From DATFVA01 sp963711455 (lineage in GTDB: Bacteria; Bacteroidota; Ignavibacteria; Ignavibacteriales; Ignavibacteriaceae): a DNA stretch of 64,000 nucleotides. Numbering within the stretch: position 1 is the first letter of the stretch; the number at the start of each line of letters is the position of its first letter. Position numbers and translations under genes: made by a program. The notes under the pieces are model-generated. The model had not been told where the DNA came from. It searched no databases and was given only the letters and a program-made list of their open reading frames with translations. Location: positions 1-64,000 of the forward strand of contig CAVQEH010000006.1 of the NCBI GenBank assembly GCA_963711455.1. Reading direction: 5' to 3'. Below, piece by piece: positions 34,145-43,988 of this stretch.

Positions 34145-34813
34145 ATGAAGAAAATTGAATTATTCTTAATACCCGTTACAGATAAAAAGGAGTTCATAGA
34201 ACTAAGTCTTGCTCTCCTATCCGCATCCGCTGTTTTGAGAAAAGAAAAAGAGTTAAGGGAAATTCTTTACTTTCTGAAAAAGAAAAAATTCAATAAAAGA
34301 AAAATTTATGAAGCTCTGCTGCAGACTTATTTGTTTGCGGGTTATCCATCGGCTCTTATTTCACTTACTATCTATTCGGAATTTTTTAATAATGAAAATC
34401 AAATTTTTGAGCAATGGAACATTTCAGTTTTTAAAAAAAGAGGAGAAAAAAACTGCAGGAAAATTTACGGGAATAAATTCAATAAGCTGATAAGTAATGT
34501 CAAATCATTCTCTCCCGACCTTTCCGACTGGCTTGTAACAGAAGGTTACGGAAAGGTACTGGGTAGAAAAGGATTGTCACTCAGAGAAAGAGAAACATGT
34601 AACATCGCAGTTCTTTCCGCTTTGAAATTTGAAAGCCAGTTATATTCTCATATTAACGGCGGACACAGGCTTGGTTTAAAGTGGAATGAAATTAATAAAA
34701 TAATAATTTCACTTTCAGTTTTAGGTAAAAAAGATTGTGTGAGGTTTGGATTGAAAGTTCTTAATTCCTTCAAAAAAAGGAAGGAAGAAAATGAAATTCT
34801 TCCTTCCATTTAA
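34145..34813 (+). CDS. carboxymuconolactone decarboxylase (CMD)/AhpD-like protein
   Basis: 222 residues. The helical core with LSLRERETCNIAVLSALKFE, then HINGGHRLGLKWNEI, fits the CMD/AhpD fold. The AhpD CxxC pair is absent, so it is not a classic disulfide reductase; a decarboxylase or an uncharacterised CMD member is possible. Its ATG begins six bases after the terminator T-run. Its last codons hold the stem of a terminator for the convergent gene. Confidence 0.7.
   Translation: MKKIELFLIPVTDKKEFIELSLALLSASAVLRKEKELREILYFLKKKKFNKRKIYEALLQTYLFAGYPSALISLTIYSEFFNNENQIFEQWNISVFKKRGEKNCRKIYGNKFNKLISNVKSFSPDLSDWLVTEGYGKVLGRKGLSLRERETCNIAVLSALKFESQLYSHINGGHRLGLKWNEINKIIISLSVLGKKDCVRFGLKVLNSFKKRKEENEILPSI
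34772..34807 (-). terminator. terminator of the barrel gene, inside the CMD coding end
   Basis: On the minus strand GGAAGGAAGAA and TTCTTCCTTCC form a perfect 11-bp stem with a 7-nt loop, followed by T7. It lies just after the stop of the minus-strand barrel gene. The same bases encode the lysine/glutamate-rich C-terminus of the CMD-like protein on the other strand. Confidence 0.85.
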
Positions 34814-34817
34814 ATGT

Positions 34818-35402
34818 CTAAAAGAAAATTGCTGCATTCAGGTTGATTATTCCAATTGTTTCTTCACCACTTTCCTTACCGAATAAATTTAACATCTGGT
34901 ATTTAAGGCTTACATCAACATTAAAAAGAGGAATTAGTTTAATCATTACCCCGGCTCCAACTCCAATTCCTGTTCTTGAAATACTGGAATTTAAAGTTGT
35001 ATCAGCAGCACCGGAAATTTTAAAGTCTCCAAAATTGTTGTATTCAAAATCGAGCCCGATGTAGGGACTTATTGGTCCAGGTACGAGAGAAAATTCTCCA
35101 CCAACTCCAATTGATAGGATGTTTTGTTTTGTATCTACACTTAACATATTAAAAGTTTCTGTACCGCTAAGAAAATGATAATCAATAAATCCGATTGGTG
35201 TAATTGGAACTAATGGAAAATTCAGTTTTCCTTTAATGCCTATATGATATTCAGTGGAAAATCCTGCATCTTTGTATGCAGTAGGAGATTGTACGAGAGT
35301 TAAACCCCCGCCAATTCCCAGATCAATACTTTGTGCCTGAATAGTTTGAAAAGTAAAAAATGAAATTGCAACAAACAGAAAAAGTACCATTATTTTTTTC
35401 AT
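34818..35402 (-). CDS. outer-membrane beta-barrel protein (OmpW/porin-like family)
   Basis: 194 residues from ATG 35402; the longer frame adds 18 residues ahead of a clear signal peptide (MKKIMVLFLFVAISFF, cleavage near IQAQ). The rest alternates polar and hydrophobic residues, in strands such as GIGVGAGVMIKLIPLFNVDV, and ends in phenylalanine (NAAIFF), a BAM signal. Likely an eight-stranded barrel. Function unknown. Confidence 0.75.
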   Translation of the reverse strand: MKKIMVLFLFVAISFFTFQTIQAQSIDLGIGGGLTLVQSPTAYKDAGFSTEYHIGIKGKLNFPLVPITPIGFIDYHFLSGTETFNMLSVDTKQNILSIGVGGEFSLVPGPISPYIGLDFEYNNFGDFKISGAADTTLNSSISRTGIGVGAGVMIKLIPLFNVDVSLKYQMLNLFGKESGEETIGIINLNAAIFF

Positions 35403-35625
35403 TGTTATTCCTTTTTTATTGATTGGAATTTCCAAATTAGAGATAAAAAATAACAAAAGTCAGTCGTTCTGCTCACATTACTTATGCAAATATATGAACT
35501 CTTTTACATCTTTAACAAATATCTTTAAGTGAAAACCTGTATTCCATTTTAAGTATTGACATTATAAAACCATAAAACCTATATTAAACCTCAAATCTGA
35601 GAAATTTTTTTCTGGGCAGCTGCAT

Positions 35626-36450
35626 TTGATTTTACTATTTCAACCGGGCAATACTGTATTCAGTTTTCAATTCTTGCTGGGATTTATTCTCGCCTTTCTG
35701 ATTTCTGTCATTTCCGGGAAATTAAATCTTTTAACTAAAAGCGGCAGTGTTGCAACATTCTGTCTCGCTTTTTTAATTTTTATTTTTGGTGGGTGGAAAT
35801 GGACAATCCCGGTTCTTTCATTTTTTGTATCGTCAAGTCTGCTTTCTGTTATCAGGGAAAATAAAAATCCTTCTGTTAATGTTTATTTTGAAAAATCCGG
35901 TTCAAGAGATTTTTACCAGGTTGCAGCCAACGGCGGAGTTGGAGGAATTCTTGTCCTTCTAAATTATTTCTTTCCCGATAAAATCTGGTTTTATATTTAT
36001 TCAGGAATAATTGCTTCTTCCTGCGCAGATACCTGGGCAACAGAAATTGGAACATTCACTAAACATAATACTTATGATATACTTCATTTGAAAAAAGTTG
36101 AGCCCGGTTCGTCCGGCGGAGTTTCCGTTGCAGGTTTTTCTGGCGCTTTGCTTGGCGCTTTATTTATTTCATTGATATCGGTTTTATGGATTGATAGCAA
36201 TCAAATTGATTTTATATTGCTAATTACATTTGCAGGATTTGCTGCGAGTATATTTGATTCTATTATTGGTGAAACCATACAGATTCAATTTCAATGTTCA
36301 GAATGTAAAAGAATTATAGATAATAAAATACATTGCGGCAAAGAAGCTATAAAATACAGAGGGATTAGTTTTTTTAACAATGATTTTGTAAATCTTACTG
36401 CCGGTTTATTCGGTGGAATTATGGTTTTTATATATCAGGCTGGAAATTAA
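35626..36450 (+). CDS. DUF92 family membrane protein
   Basis: 274 residues with six or seven membrane segments. ASSCADTWATEIGTF and the segment GSSGGVSVAGFSGALLG are the typical DUF92/TMEM19 motifs, shared with plant phytyl-phosphate kinase VTE6. A role as CTP-dependent polyprenol or phytol kinase is possible but not shown. The TTG start at 35626 is the best available. It precedes the TPR protein gene by 6 bp. Confidence 0.82.
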   Translation: MILLFQPGNTVFSFQFLLGFILAFLISVISGKLNLLTKSGSVATFCLAFLIFIFGGWKWTIPVLSFFVSSSLLSVIRENKNPSVNVYFEKSGSRDFYQVAANGGVGGILVLLNYFFPDKIWFYIYSGIIASSCADTWATEIGTFTKHNTYDILHLKKVEPGSSGGVSVAGFSGALLGALFISLISVLWIDSNQIDFILLITFAGFAASIFDSIIGETIQIQFQCSECKRIIDNKIHCGKEAIKYRGISFFNNDFVNLTAGLFGGIMVFIYQAGN

Positions 36451-36456
36451 ATTTTA

Positions 36457-39426
36457 ATGAGAACACTAATAGTATTAATAATTTTAATCGCAATTACAGA
36501 AGTCTTTCCACAGACCACAGCAGATAAATATGACAAAGCCATGGCAGCTTATAATAACAAGCAGTATTCTACTGCTGTGCGTCTGTTTGATGATTTTTTT
36601 ACAGACAATAATCTAACTGATGAACTTTATGCAACGGCAAAATATTATTATTCAGATGCATTATTAAACCTTGGTGATAAAACCGCTGCAGCTTCGGGGT
36701 TTAAGTTTATTGTTAACAATTTTAAATGGTCTTCATTCAGGTACAAATCTTTATACGAACTTGGTATAATCTATTTCGATGAAAAAGAATACGATAAATG
36801 CAGGCAGGAGTTGAAGGAGCTTCTCGAAGAATATCCTGGTAATGAAAATACAGGGTCGGCACTTTATTTAATCGGGGAATCTTACACTGCACAAGACCGG
36901 CTTCAGGATGCGATTACTTTTTTAGGTGAAGCTGTAAATAATAAAAGGGATAATTCTTATCTCGATTATTCAATTTATGCGCTTGCAAGTACTTATGAAA
37001 AAACGGGCGAATACAATAAAGCCGTAGAGTATTATGACTCTCTTTTGTCTTATCATCAGAACAGTCCACTTGCTTTATCTGCTCAATTAAGAATAGGAGT
37101 TTGCTATTTTGAAATAAAAGATTATCAATCTGCCATACTGGAATTAAATAATCCTGTATTGACTAATTTACCATCGGATATTTATTCTGAAAGCCTTTAT
37201 CTGCTGGCTAATTCCTATTACAGGGTACAGGAGTATAAAGATGCAGAAAATAAATTTACCGAGGTAATCAAAGGATTTCCTTTCTCGGATGTTTTCAGGG
37301 ATTCACGTTACGGGTTAGCATGGTGTTATTTTCAGCAAAAGAAATACGAGGATGCTTATAAAATATTTAATTCACTTTCCGTTGGTAAAGATTCAATTGC
37401 GGTTAATTCTTATTTCTGGAAAGCAGAATCAAAAAGGTATGATGGTAAAAGTGATGAAGCATTCACAATTTATAACGAGTTTCTGAAAAAATTTCCGGGA
37501 AATAAACTAGCTCAGAATGTAAGGTATCAGCTTGGCGGGCACTATTATAACTCTAAAGATTATATAACCTCAGAAAGCTATTTGAAGGCAGCAGGCAATT
37601 CCGATAACCCGGATGTTAAAGCAAGAGCATTAACTATGCTTGGCGAAATTTATTTGAACAAGAAAGATTATGATAAAGCTGCTGACTATTTTAACAGGGT
37701 GATAAATCAGCCGGATGTAAGTACAGATTTGGCTGACAGGGCAAAGCTTGGGATTGGAACAACATTCTATTATCAAAAAAAATATAATAAAGCAATAAAC
37801 AATCTGAATGATTTAACCGCACAAAGCACGGTCATAGAAAAAGATAAGATTAATTTTTATCTTGCTGAAAGTTATTATGCCTTAGGCAAATACCAGGAAG
37901 CCTTAAAATTCTATAATAATGTCAGCACAAATGATTCCGCTGTTTCTGATCAAAGCTTATATGGAAAAGCTTACTGTTATTTCAACTTAAGAAATTTTGA
38001 TAACGCCGCTGATGTATTTTACAGCTTTATAAAAAAGTATCCCGGTAATAAAAGAATAGTTGATGCAAAGCTCAGACTGGCAGATAGTTATTACGGCAAT
38101 AAGGACTATGTGTCTGCAAGCAGAATCTACAAAGAACTTTTTGCCGGGAGCCCGACGTCCATAGATAATCCTTACGGGTACTACCAGTTTGCACAGGCAT
38201 TGTATAAAGCCGGAAATACAGCAGAAGCGATAAATGAATTTACAAACCTTCAGCAAAAATATCCTGAGTCTCAGTATGCCCAGGGTTCTTTATATACCAT
38301 TGGCTGGATATATTTTCAGAAAGAAAATTTTAATGAAGCAATTTTTCAGTATAGAAATCTTATGAAAGTATATCCCAATTCATCACTTGTCCCGCTTGCT
38401 TATTATTCAATTGGCGATTCATATTTTAATGAGGCTAAATATGATTCTGCAATTACAAATTATGAAAAAGTGATTGCTCTTTATCCTTCGTCCGAAAATG
38501 TGTTTGATGCTGTAAACGGGATTCAGTATAGCTATGTTGCAAAAAATGAACCTGAAAGAGCAATTTCTTTAATCGATAATTTTGTTTCCAAAAATCCGGG
38601 GTTGAGCTTTTCTGATCAATTATTTTTTAAGAAGGGTGAAATTTATTATAGTATACATAAATACGATAACGCAGAATTAAGCTATAAAGAATTTGTATCA
38701 GAATATCCATCAAGCAAAGAAGTGCCCGACGCTTATTACTGGATTGGAAAAAGTGCACAAAACCTCGGACAAAATCAGGAAGCAATTTTCAATTTTCAAA
38801 AAGTTTTTGATTCTTATCCAGCCAGTGAAGCATCCGGCGCTGCAGTACTGGAGATAGGCAATATTTACAACAATATGAAAAATTATGATTCAGCTATTGT
38901 CGTTTATGATGAAGCATTAAATAAAATTCCTAAATCTCCAAGAATTGCAGAAATCCTTTTTATGAAAGGTGTAACCTATAGTAACAAACAGGATCCGGAT
39001 AATGCTTACAGTGTTTTCCAGGATTTAATTCAGAATTACAGCGGAAATATATTTGCAGACAAAGCAAAATTTGAGCTGGGTTTAATAGAGCTTGCAGCAA
39101 CACGCTACCCAAATGCAGAATTTTATTTTAAGGACCTGGCAGAATCCCGGTCAGATGATATTGGTGCTAAAGCTCAATACTATCTTGGTGTCACTTACTC
39201 CGAAGAAGATAGTACGGATGAAGCAATAAGCTCTCTTGAGAAAGTCCGTACAATTTTTTCAGCTTACGATGAATGGCTGACAAAATCTTATATGAAACTT
39301 GGTGATATCTATAGTGGGCAGGATTCAATTAGTAAAGCAAAGGATTATTATCGTGCGATAATAACAAAGCATAAAGGAGACCAGTTTGGAAAGGAAGCCC
39401 AGAGTAAATTGAGGAAACTGAAATAA
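36457..39426 (+). CDS. giant tetratricopeptide-repeat protein
   Basis: 989 residues, signal peptide (1-18, ending FPQ), then about 25 TPR-like units. Typical units read YDKAADYFNRVINQ and NFNEAIFQYRNLMKVYPNSS, matching the YbgF/BamD-like type with conserved tyrosine and proline. Likely a periplasmic scaffold. It overlaps the next gene by one base (TAATG), and the downstream operon encodes a Tol-like energy system; YbgF/CpoB occupies the same place in classic tol-pal operons. Confidence 0.85.
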   Translation: MRTLIVLIILIAITEVFPQTTADKYDKAMAAYNNKQYSTAVRLFDDFFTDNNLTDELYATAKYYYSDALLNLGDKTAAASGFKFIVNNFKWSSFRYKSLYELGIIYFDEKEYDKCRQELKELLEEYPGNENTGSALYLIGESYTAQDRLQDAITFLGEAVNNKRDNSYLDYSIYALASTYEKTGEYNKAVEYYDSLLSYHQNSPLALSAQLRIGVCYFEIKDYQSAILELNNPVLTNLPSDIYSESLYLLANSYYRVQEYKDAENKFTEVIKGFPFSDVFRDSRYGLAWCYFQQKKYEDAYKIFNSLSVGKDSIAVNSYFWKAESKRYDGKSDEAFTIYNEFLKKFPGNKLAQNVRYQLGGHYYNSKDYITSESYLKAAGNSDNPDVKARALTMLGEIYLNKKDYDKAADYFNRVINQPDVSTDLADRAKLGIGTTFYYQKKYNKAINNLNDLTAQSTVIEKDKINFYLAESYYALGKYQEALKFYNNVSTNDSAVSDQSLYGKAYCYFNLRNFDNAADVFYSFIKKYPGNKRIVDAKLRLADSYYGNKDYVSASRIYKELFAGSPTSIDNPYGYYQFAQALYKAGNTAEAINEFTNLQQKYPESQYAQGSLYTIGWIYFQKENFNEAIFQYRNLMKVYPNSSLVPLAYYSIGDSYFNEAKYDSAITNYEKVIALYPSSENVFDAVNGIQYSYVAKNEPERAISLIDNFVSKNPGLSFSDQLFFKKGEIYYSIHKYDNAELSYKEFVSEYPSSKEVPDAYYWIGKSAQNLGQNQEAIFNFQKVFDSYPASEASGAAVLEIGNIYNNMKNYDSAIVVYDEALNKIPKSPRIAEILFMKGVTYSNKQDPDNAYSVFQDLIQNYSGNIFADKAKFELGLIELAATRYPNAEFYFKDLAESRSDDIGAKAQYYLGVTYSEEDSTDEAISSLEKVRTIFSAYDEWLTKSYMKLGDIYSGQDSISKAKDYYRAIITKHKGDQFGKEAQSKLRKLK

Positions 39427-41036
39427 TGAAAAAACTGATATTATTTTTAACAATATTTTCAGCATTAACATTGGCCCAGGATACAAAAAAATCAAATTCA
39501 AATGTAGAGCTTCCTGATTTTGTAATTACCGGGAAAGAAGTTATTTCTGTAGAGAAGGCAATAAAAATCTCTCCCGATCTTGTTTCAACACTCTCAGGTG
39601 CATTTATAAAACCTGCTTATTCTCCTGAAGAGCTTGAATTGAAAGAATTTCCCAATCCATTAAAGAATAAAATAAATCTATTTGATTCCCTGGACTATGA
39701 TAACGGCTGGCTTGAAGCGGGAATTGGTTCGTATTATTTACCAGGTGCCAGGTTAACTTACTCAACTCCATTTACGAACGGTGTTTTTGAAGGAAGATTA
39801 GGAGCTTTAAATCAGCGGGCTTACGTTAAGAATAGTGAGAAGTATGAATTAAATGCCGGAGCTGATTTATATTATTTTATCAAGAGTCAGCTTCCTGTAT
39901 TTGATGGAATGAAATTAAAGTTGAATGGAGATCTTTCTACTTCCGGTTATAAGCTTTTTGCCGATACTGTTGATCCCGTTGGAAAAAGATACTTAAATAC
40001 CGGGGACATTTCTTTTCTATTAAGCAACCTTTCCGGAGATAATTTTATTTATGAGTTTGAGTTTTCCGATGAACTGGCAAGACTTGATAAACCGAACTTT
40101 TCGGAAAACCTCTTTGGATTTAATGGTTTTTCAAAAGCAAATTTTTCTGCTTTTAATATAGGTGTGAATTTAAATTACAAACGACAGTTTATTCAGAATA
40201 AGCTCCAGGATAATTCTGAATTTTATTTTATAAATGTACGACCGACATTAGGACTTGACTTATCTGAACTGCTGAGGATTCAGTTTGGAATTACTTACGC
40301 TAAAGATGGGAACAAGACTTTTAGCGCACCTTATGCATCAGCAGCCTTAAATTTTAGTAAAGACCTCACACTGTTCGGCGAGTTTGCCCCGGATGCTGAA
40401 TTTCTTACAGGGAATTATTTTATAAGGATAAATCCATACCTAAATCCCAATAGCTTTACAAATATATTTTTTGAAAAATCAAATGCCCTTAAAGCTGTTC
40501 TTAAATACGAATACGGAGTTTACTTCGAAATAGACGGAGGTATTAAATATTATACTTCAGATGAAATACCTGTTTATGCTTATAATATACTAGATGGTTC
40601 CTTCAATATTGTTCCCCTTGGAGGAACCAGCACTGCCGGGTTTATAAATATGCTCTTTCATCTCGGCCCATATGGAATTTTTTACGGAACTGCTCAGCTT
40701 GAAGATGCGAGAGATGATGCAAATAATGTTTTACCGTATCATCCCAAAGGAACAGCTTCATTAAATTATGGTTATGATTTTAAGATGGGTTTGAGTACGG
40801 AAGCATCATTGTACTATGCATCAAAATTTTTGGGTGCAAAAACTTATGCTGATTCAATCAGTACTGAATCTATAAATTCTTATATTGATCTCGGGTTAAA
40901 ATTTTCTTATAAAATTACTCCCGGATTTTTTATAACATTGCAGATGGATAATCTTTTAAACAGTGAAAATTATAAATGGATCAGGTATAAAGAAATTCCT
41001 TTGAATATTATCGGAGGAATTAAAGTTACCTGGTAA
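39426..41036 (+). CDS. outer-membrane beta-barrel protein, unknown family
   Basis: 536 residues with a signal peptide (1-17, ending LAQ). VELPDFVITGKEVISVEKA after it resembles a short plug or TonB-box segment, and the rest is a barrel of about 20-22 strands that ends in tryptophan (GIKVTW). It is smaller than normal TonB-dependent receptors, and I see no complete plug domain. As it sits between the TPR scaffold and the Tol/TonB genes it may be the energised channel. Confidence 0.75.
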   Translation: MKKLILFLTIFSALTLAQDTKKSNSNVELPDFVITGKEVISVEKAIKISPDLVSTLSGAFIKPAYSPEELELKEFPNPLKNKINLFDSLDYDNGWLEAGIGSYYLPGARLTYSTPFTNGVFEGRLGALNQRAYVKNSEKYELNAGADLYYFIKSQLPVFDGMKLKLNGDLSTSGYKLFADTVDPVGKRYLNTGDISFLLSNLSGDNFIYEFEFSDELARLDKPNFSENLFGFNGFSKANFSAFNIGVNLNYKRQFIQNKLQDNSEFYFINVRPTLGLDLSELLRIQFGITYAKDGNKTFSAPYASAALNFSKDLTLFGEFAPDAEFLTGNYFIRINPYLNPNSFTNIFFEKSNALKAVLKYEYGVYFEIDGGIKYYTSDEIPVYAYNILDGSFNIVPLGGTSTAGFINMLFHLGPYGIFYGTAQLEDARDDANNVLPYHPKGTASLNYGYDFKMGLSTEASLYYASKFLGAKTYADSISTESINSYIDLGLKFSYKITPGFFITLQMDNLLNSENYKWIRYKEIPLNIIGGIKVTW

Positions 41037-41064
41037 AATTTAAAAATAAATTATTTCAGGCATA

Positions 41065-42879
41065 ATGAACAAAGCAGAAATAATAAGGAAGATTTCAAAA
41101 AAAGCCGGAGTGCCGGATATTGAAGCAAAAAAGTTTTTTGAAATTTTCCTTAAACATGTTTCGGGTATTTTAAAATCCGGCGAATCTTTAAATATTCCAG
41201 GCGTGGGTTTTTTTCAGTTACGGGTAGGACAAATTGAAAGTTCAATCGCAACAAGCGAAGTGAATTTTATTTACTCGGATCTGATTGTCTTCATTCACGA
41301 AGGTGAACAGGAGCTAAAAGAAGGTGAGGAGATAATCTTCAATGTTCCATCTGGTATTGAAGAAGAGTACCAGCCAATAGATTCTTATTTCAGTTTGAGC
41401 ATCGGGAAACCGATTATTCCTTTAAAAGGAGTTAAAGCAACAGAATTTTTTATTCCTCCTTCTGGGACAGAATTGAGGAATCTTCTGGAATCAAAAGTAA
41501 GCCGGCTAATAGACGAGTCTGAAAAAGTTACAGGAGGAAAAGGAACCGAAACTATACTGCTTAAGTCAAAGAATAAATCTATTCAGATTGAATCCAATGT
41601 GAAAGAAGAAAAGGTTCCTGACCGGAGTGAATTTCTGAAGACAAGAGAATTTGAAAATTTATCGTGGGACTTCGGGGAAAATCTTTCACAGGAAATTGAA
41701 GAGGAGTCTATCCTAGATTCTGAAAAAGATGAAACAACAACAAAGGAAATTAAACCGGAAGAAGAATGGCTGGGCGATATAGAAGAAATTCCTGGGGAAG
41801 AAGATGAAACAGAACCTGATTTTGAAGAAGATCTGGAGACACTTGATGAAAATCAGGATGAAGAAATCTTTGAAGAAGTAATTGATGAAGACGATGATAA
41901 CAAGGCAGGCATTGAAGGTGAACTGAGAGAAGAAGGCACCGGTGGATCAGAACCTGAAGAAATGATAAATGAAAAGGAAATCGTCCAGGAGACTGTAAGT
42001 TCTGAAAATGAATTACCAGGTGAAGAAAAGGTGGAAGAATCAGAAGCTGGTGAACCTTTTTTGAAAAACTTCCAGAGAGTATCATCACTAACAAAAGAAT
42101 TTAATACAAATATTGATGAAGATATTGATGGGGAACCTGAGGCTGACACATCTCATCGCCGGATTAATGAAGTGCGCGGAGGGTTTCAAAAAGTAAGAAG
42201 AACCACAGCAGAATTTGATTTTGATCTTTCCCATATAAAAGGTCCGGGAGATGAAGATGAAATCCCTGAAACAAAATCACATTCAAAATCTTCAAAAAAA
42301 CCTTACAGAGGTTACAGGAAACAAAGCACAATTCCTTCTTTGATTATTGCTTTTGTGGTTGTAATTGCGCTTGCGGGTATAATTTTTATGTACCTAAAAT
42401 TAAAAAATGAAAATCATGAAATAGCTGGAACAAATAAAACAGGAAATGCAAAGCAGCAGACCAAAGTTATCGATAGAAATTATGATGTTCCCGTAACTTA
42501 TCCATACGATTCAACGAAGGAAAAAAAGCCGGAAGATATTAAGAAGGATAATCCGGCATCAACTAATAAAGATAATGTTAATCTCACAGATAATTCCGGT
42601 AATGAAACAAAATCAACTGCCTCCGATATAAGAGAACCTGTAAATGCGCAAAGAATCGAAAATTATATTTATAAATACGCAGAGGGATTAGTTGTTCAGG
42701 TTTCATCATGGAAAAGTGAATCTATAGCATTAAAAGAAGTGGGAAAATACAGGAATGCAGGTTATACTGCTTTTGCAGAGAAAGCAACTATCCCGGGAAT
42801 GGGATTGTATTACAGGGTAAGAGTGGGATATTTTAGTTCATTAAATGAAGCGAGGAAATTCGCAAACGGAAATCAATAA
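41065..42879 (+). CDS. HU-like domain / SPOR domain fusion membrane protein
   Basis: 604 residues. The N-terminal 90 residues have the HU/CCDC81-like fold pattern (KAGVPDIEAKKFFEIFLKH, LNIPGVGFFQLR). A very acidic disordered region follows (about 200-345, for example EEEWLGDIEEIPGEEDE). A membrane segment covers about 424-446. A SPOR domain for denuded peptidoglycan takes residues 531-604 (VVQVSSWKSESIALKEVGKY). The HU-like domain thus faces the cytoplasm and SPOR the cell wall. It may link an intracellular structure to septal peptidoglycan. DNA binding is not established. Confidence 0.82.
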   Translation: MNKAEIIRKISKKAGVPDIEAKKFFEIFLKHVSGILKSGESLNIPGVGFFQLRVGQIESSIATSEVNFIYSDLIVFIHEGEQELKEGEEIIFNVPSGIEEEYQPIDSYFSLSIGKPIIPLKGVKATEFFIPPSGTELRNLLESKVSRLIDESEKVTGGKGTETILLKSKNKSIQIESNVKEEKVPDRSEFLKTREFENLSWDFGENLSQEIEEESILDSEKDETTTKEIKPEEEWLGDIEEIPGEEDETEPDFEEDLETLDENQDEEIFEEVIDEDDDNKAGIEGELREEGTGGSEPEEMINEKEIVQETVSSENELPGEEKVEESEAGEPFLKNFQRVSSLTKEFNTNIDEDIDGEPEADTSHRRINEVRGGFQKVRRTTAEFDFDLSHIKGPGDEDEIPETKSHSKSSKKPYRGYRKQSTIPSLIIAFVVVIALAGIIFMYLKLKNENHEIAGTNKTGNAKQQTKVIDRNYDVPVTYPYDSTKEKKPEDIKKDNPASTNKDNVNLTDNSGNETKSTASDIREPVNAQRIENYIYKYAEGLVVQVSSWKSESIALKEVGKYRNAGYTAFAEKATIPGMGLYYRVRVGYFSSLNEARKFANGNQ

Positions 42880-42903
42880 TTAACCAAAAGGAAAAGGAAA
42901 ATT

Positions 42904-43560
42904 ATGGAGCTGTTTTCAATATTTCTGAAGGGCGGCATAATAATGTGGTTTATTCTTGCCTGCTCTATAATAGGATTAACAGTTATTATTGACAGATATA
43001 TAGTGATAAGAAAAGCAAAAATTAATGTCCCGGCTTTTATGGTTCGTCTAAGAGGAATGTTAAAGAAGAAGGATATTACAGGTGCAATAAGTTATTGTAT
43101 AGAAGAAAAATCACCGGTTGCTAATATTGTCAGGAAAGGATTAACAAAATACAAGCTTGGTCATGAAAGAGTTAAAGAGGCAATCGAAAATGCTGGCAGG
43201 CAGGAAATAAGTAAACTGGAAAAAGGTCTTGCAGTGCTTGCTTCAATTTCAGGAATTGCTCCTCTGCTTGGTTTTCTTGGTACTGTTACTGGTATGATCT
43301 CAGCTTTTATGACTATTGAGAACCTTGCCGGTTCGGCTAACCCGAGCGATCTTGCCGGAGGAATATGGGAAGCATTGTTAACAACAGCATTCGGACTTAT
43401 GGTTGGAATCCCGGCACTTGCTTTCTATAATTATTTTGTAAGCGCTGTGAAAAAACTTGTGGGAGATATGGAAACTGTTGCTAATGATGTTGTAGATGTA
43501 ATACAGGACAGCTCTTCCTCCCAAACTGAATTTGAAGAAGAAATTGAAATTGATATATAG
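42904..43560 (+). CDS. MotA/TolQ/ExbB proton channel family protein
   Basis: 218 residues with three membrane segments (about 12-34, 105-130, 150-175). GIAPLLGFLGTVTGMISAF and GGIWEALLTTAFGLMVGIPA are the signature TolQ/ExbB segments. Works with the TolR/ExbD-like protein encoded next, to use proton flow for outer-membrane tasks. Confidence 0.95.
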   Translation: MELFSIFLKGGIIMWFILACSIIGLTVIIDRYIVIRKAKINVPAFMVRLRGMLKKKDITGAISYCIEEKSPVANIVRKGLTKYKLGHERVKEAIENAGRQEISKLEKGLAVLASISGIAPLLGFLGTVTGMISAFMTIENLAGSANPSDLAGGIWEALLTTAFGLMVGIPALAFYNYFVSAVKKLVGDMETVANDVVDVIQDSSSSQTEFEEEIEIDI

Positions 43561-43568
43561 GTTATTCA

Positions 43569-43973
43569 ATGAAATTTAATACATCAAATGAACCCCTGGC
43601 AATATTCAGTTATTCATCTTTAACTGATATTGTAATGCTTCTGCTGATTTTCTTTTTACTTACTTCACAGTTTGTAATTCAAACAGGAGTAAAGGTTAAA
43701 CTCCCCGGCTCAAAAACTAATGAACAGACTTCACCTTCACAATTAATTGTTACACTTACTGCGGGCGGTGCAATCTATGCAGGGAAAGATGAAGTAACCG
43801 TTAATGAACTTCCTGCAAGACTTGCGCTGATGAAAGGTCAGGGTAAGGAGCAGAACCTCATTATTCGGGCAGATAAAACTGTTGCCGTAGATCTTGTAAT
43901 AAAAGTTATTGACGCTGCTAAATCTACCGGTATAGATAAGTTCACAATTCAAACTGAAAAAGAAAGATTATAA
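43569..43973 (+). CDS. TolR/ExbD-like biopolymer transport protein
   Basis: 134 residues. One N-terminal membrane segment with the essential aspartate in SLTDIVMLLLIFFLLTSQF, and a periplasmic domain with QNLIIRADKTVAVDLVIKVI. Typical partner of the proton-channel protein, eight bases downstream of it. Confidence 0.95.
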   Translation: MKFNTSNEPLAIFSYSSLTDIVMLLLIFFLLTSQFVIQTGVKVKLPGSKTNEQTSPSQLIVTLTAGGAIYAGKDEVTVNELPARLALMKGQGKEQNLIIRADKTVAVDLVIKVIDAAKSTGIDKFTIQTEKERL

Positions 43974-43988
43974 TCGGAATCGGGAACG

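Noticed and set aside
34145..34813. AhpD alkylhydroperoxidase partner of the peroxiredoxins
   Set aside because: The CxxC redox pair needed for AhpD is absent, and the peroxiredoxin genes are far away.
41750..42149. Long minus-strand open frames inside the HU-SPOR gene
   Set aside because: They are the low-complexity antisense of an acidic repeat region (Ser/Leu-rich), a typical shadow.
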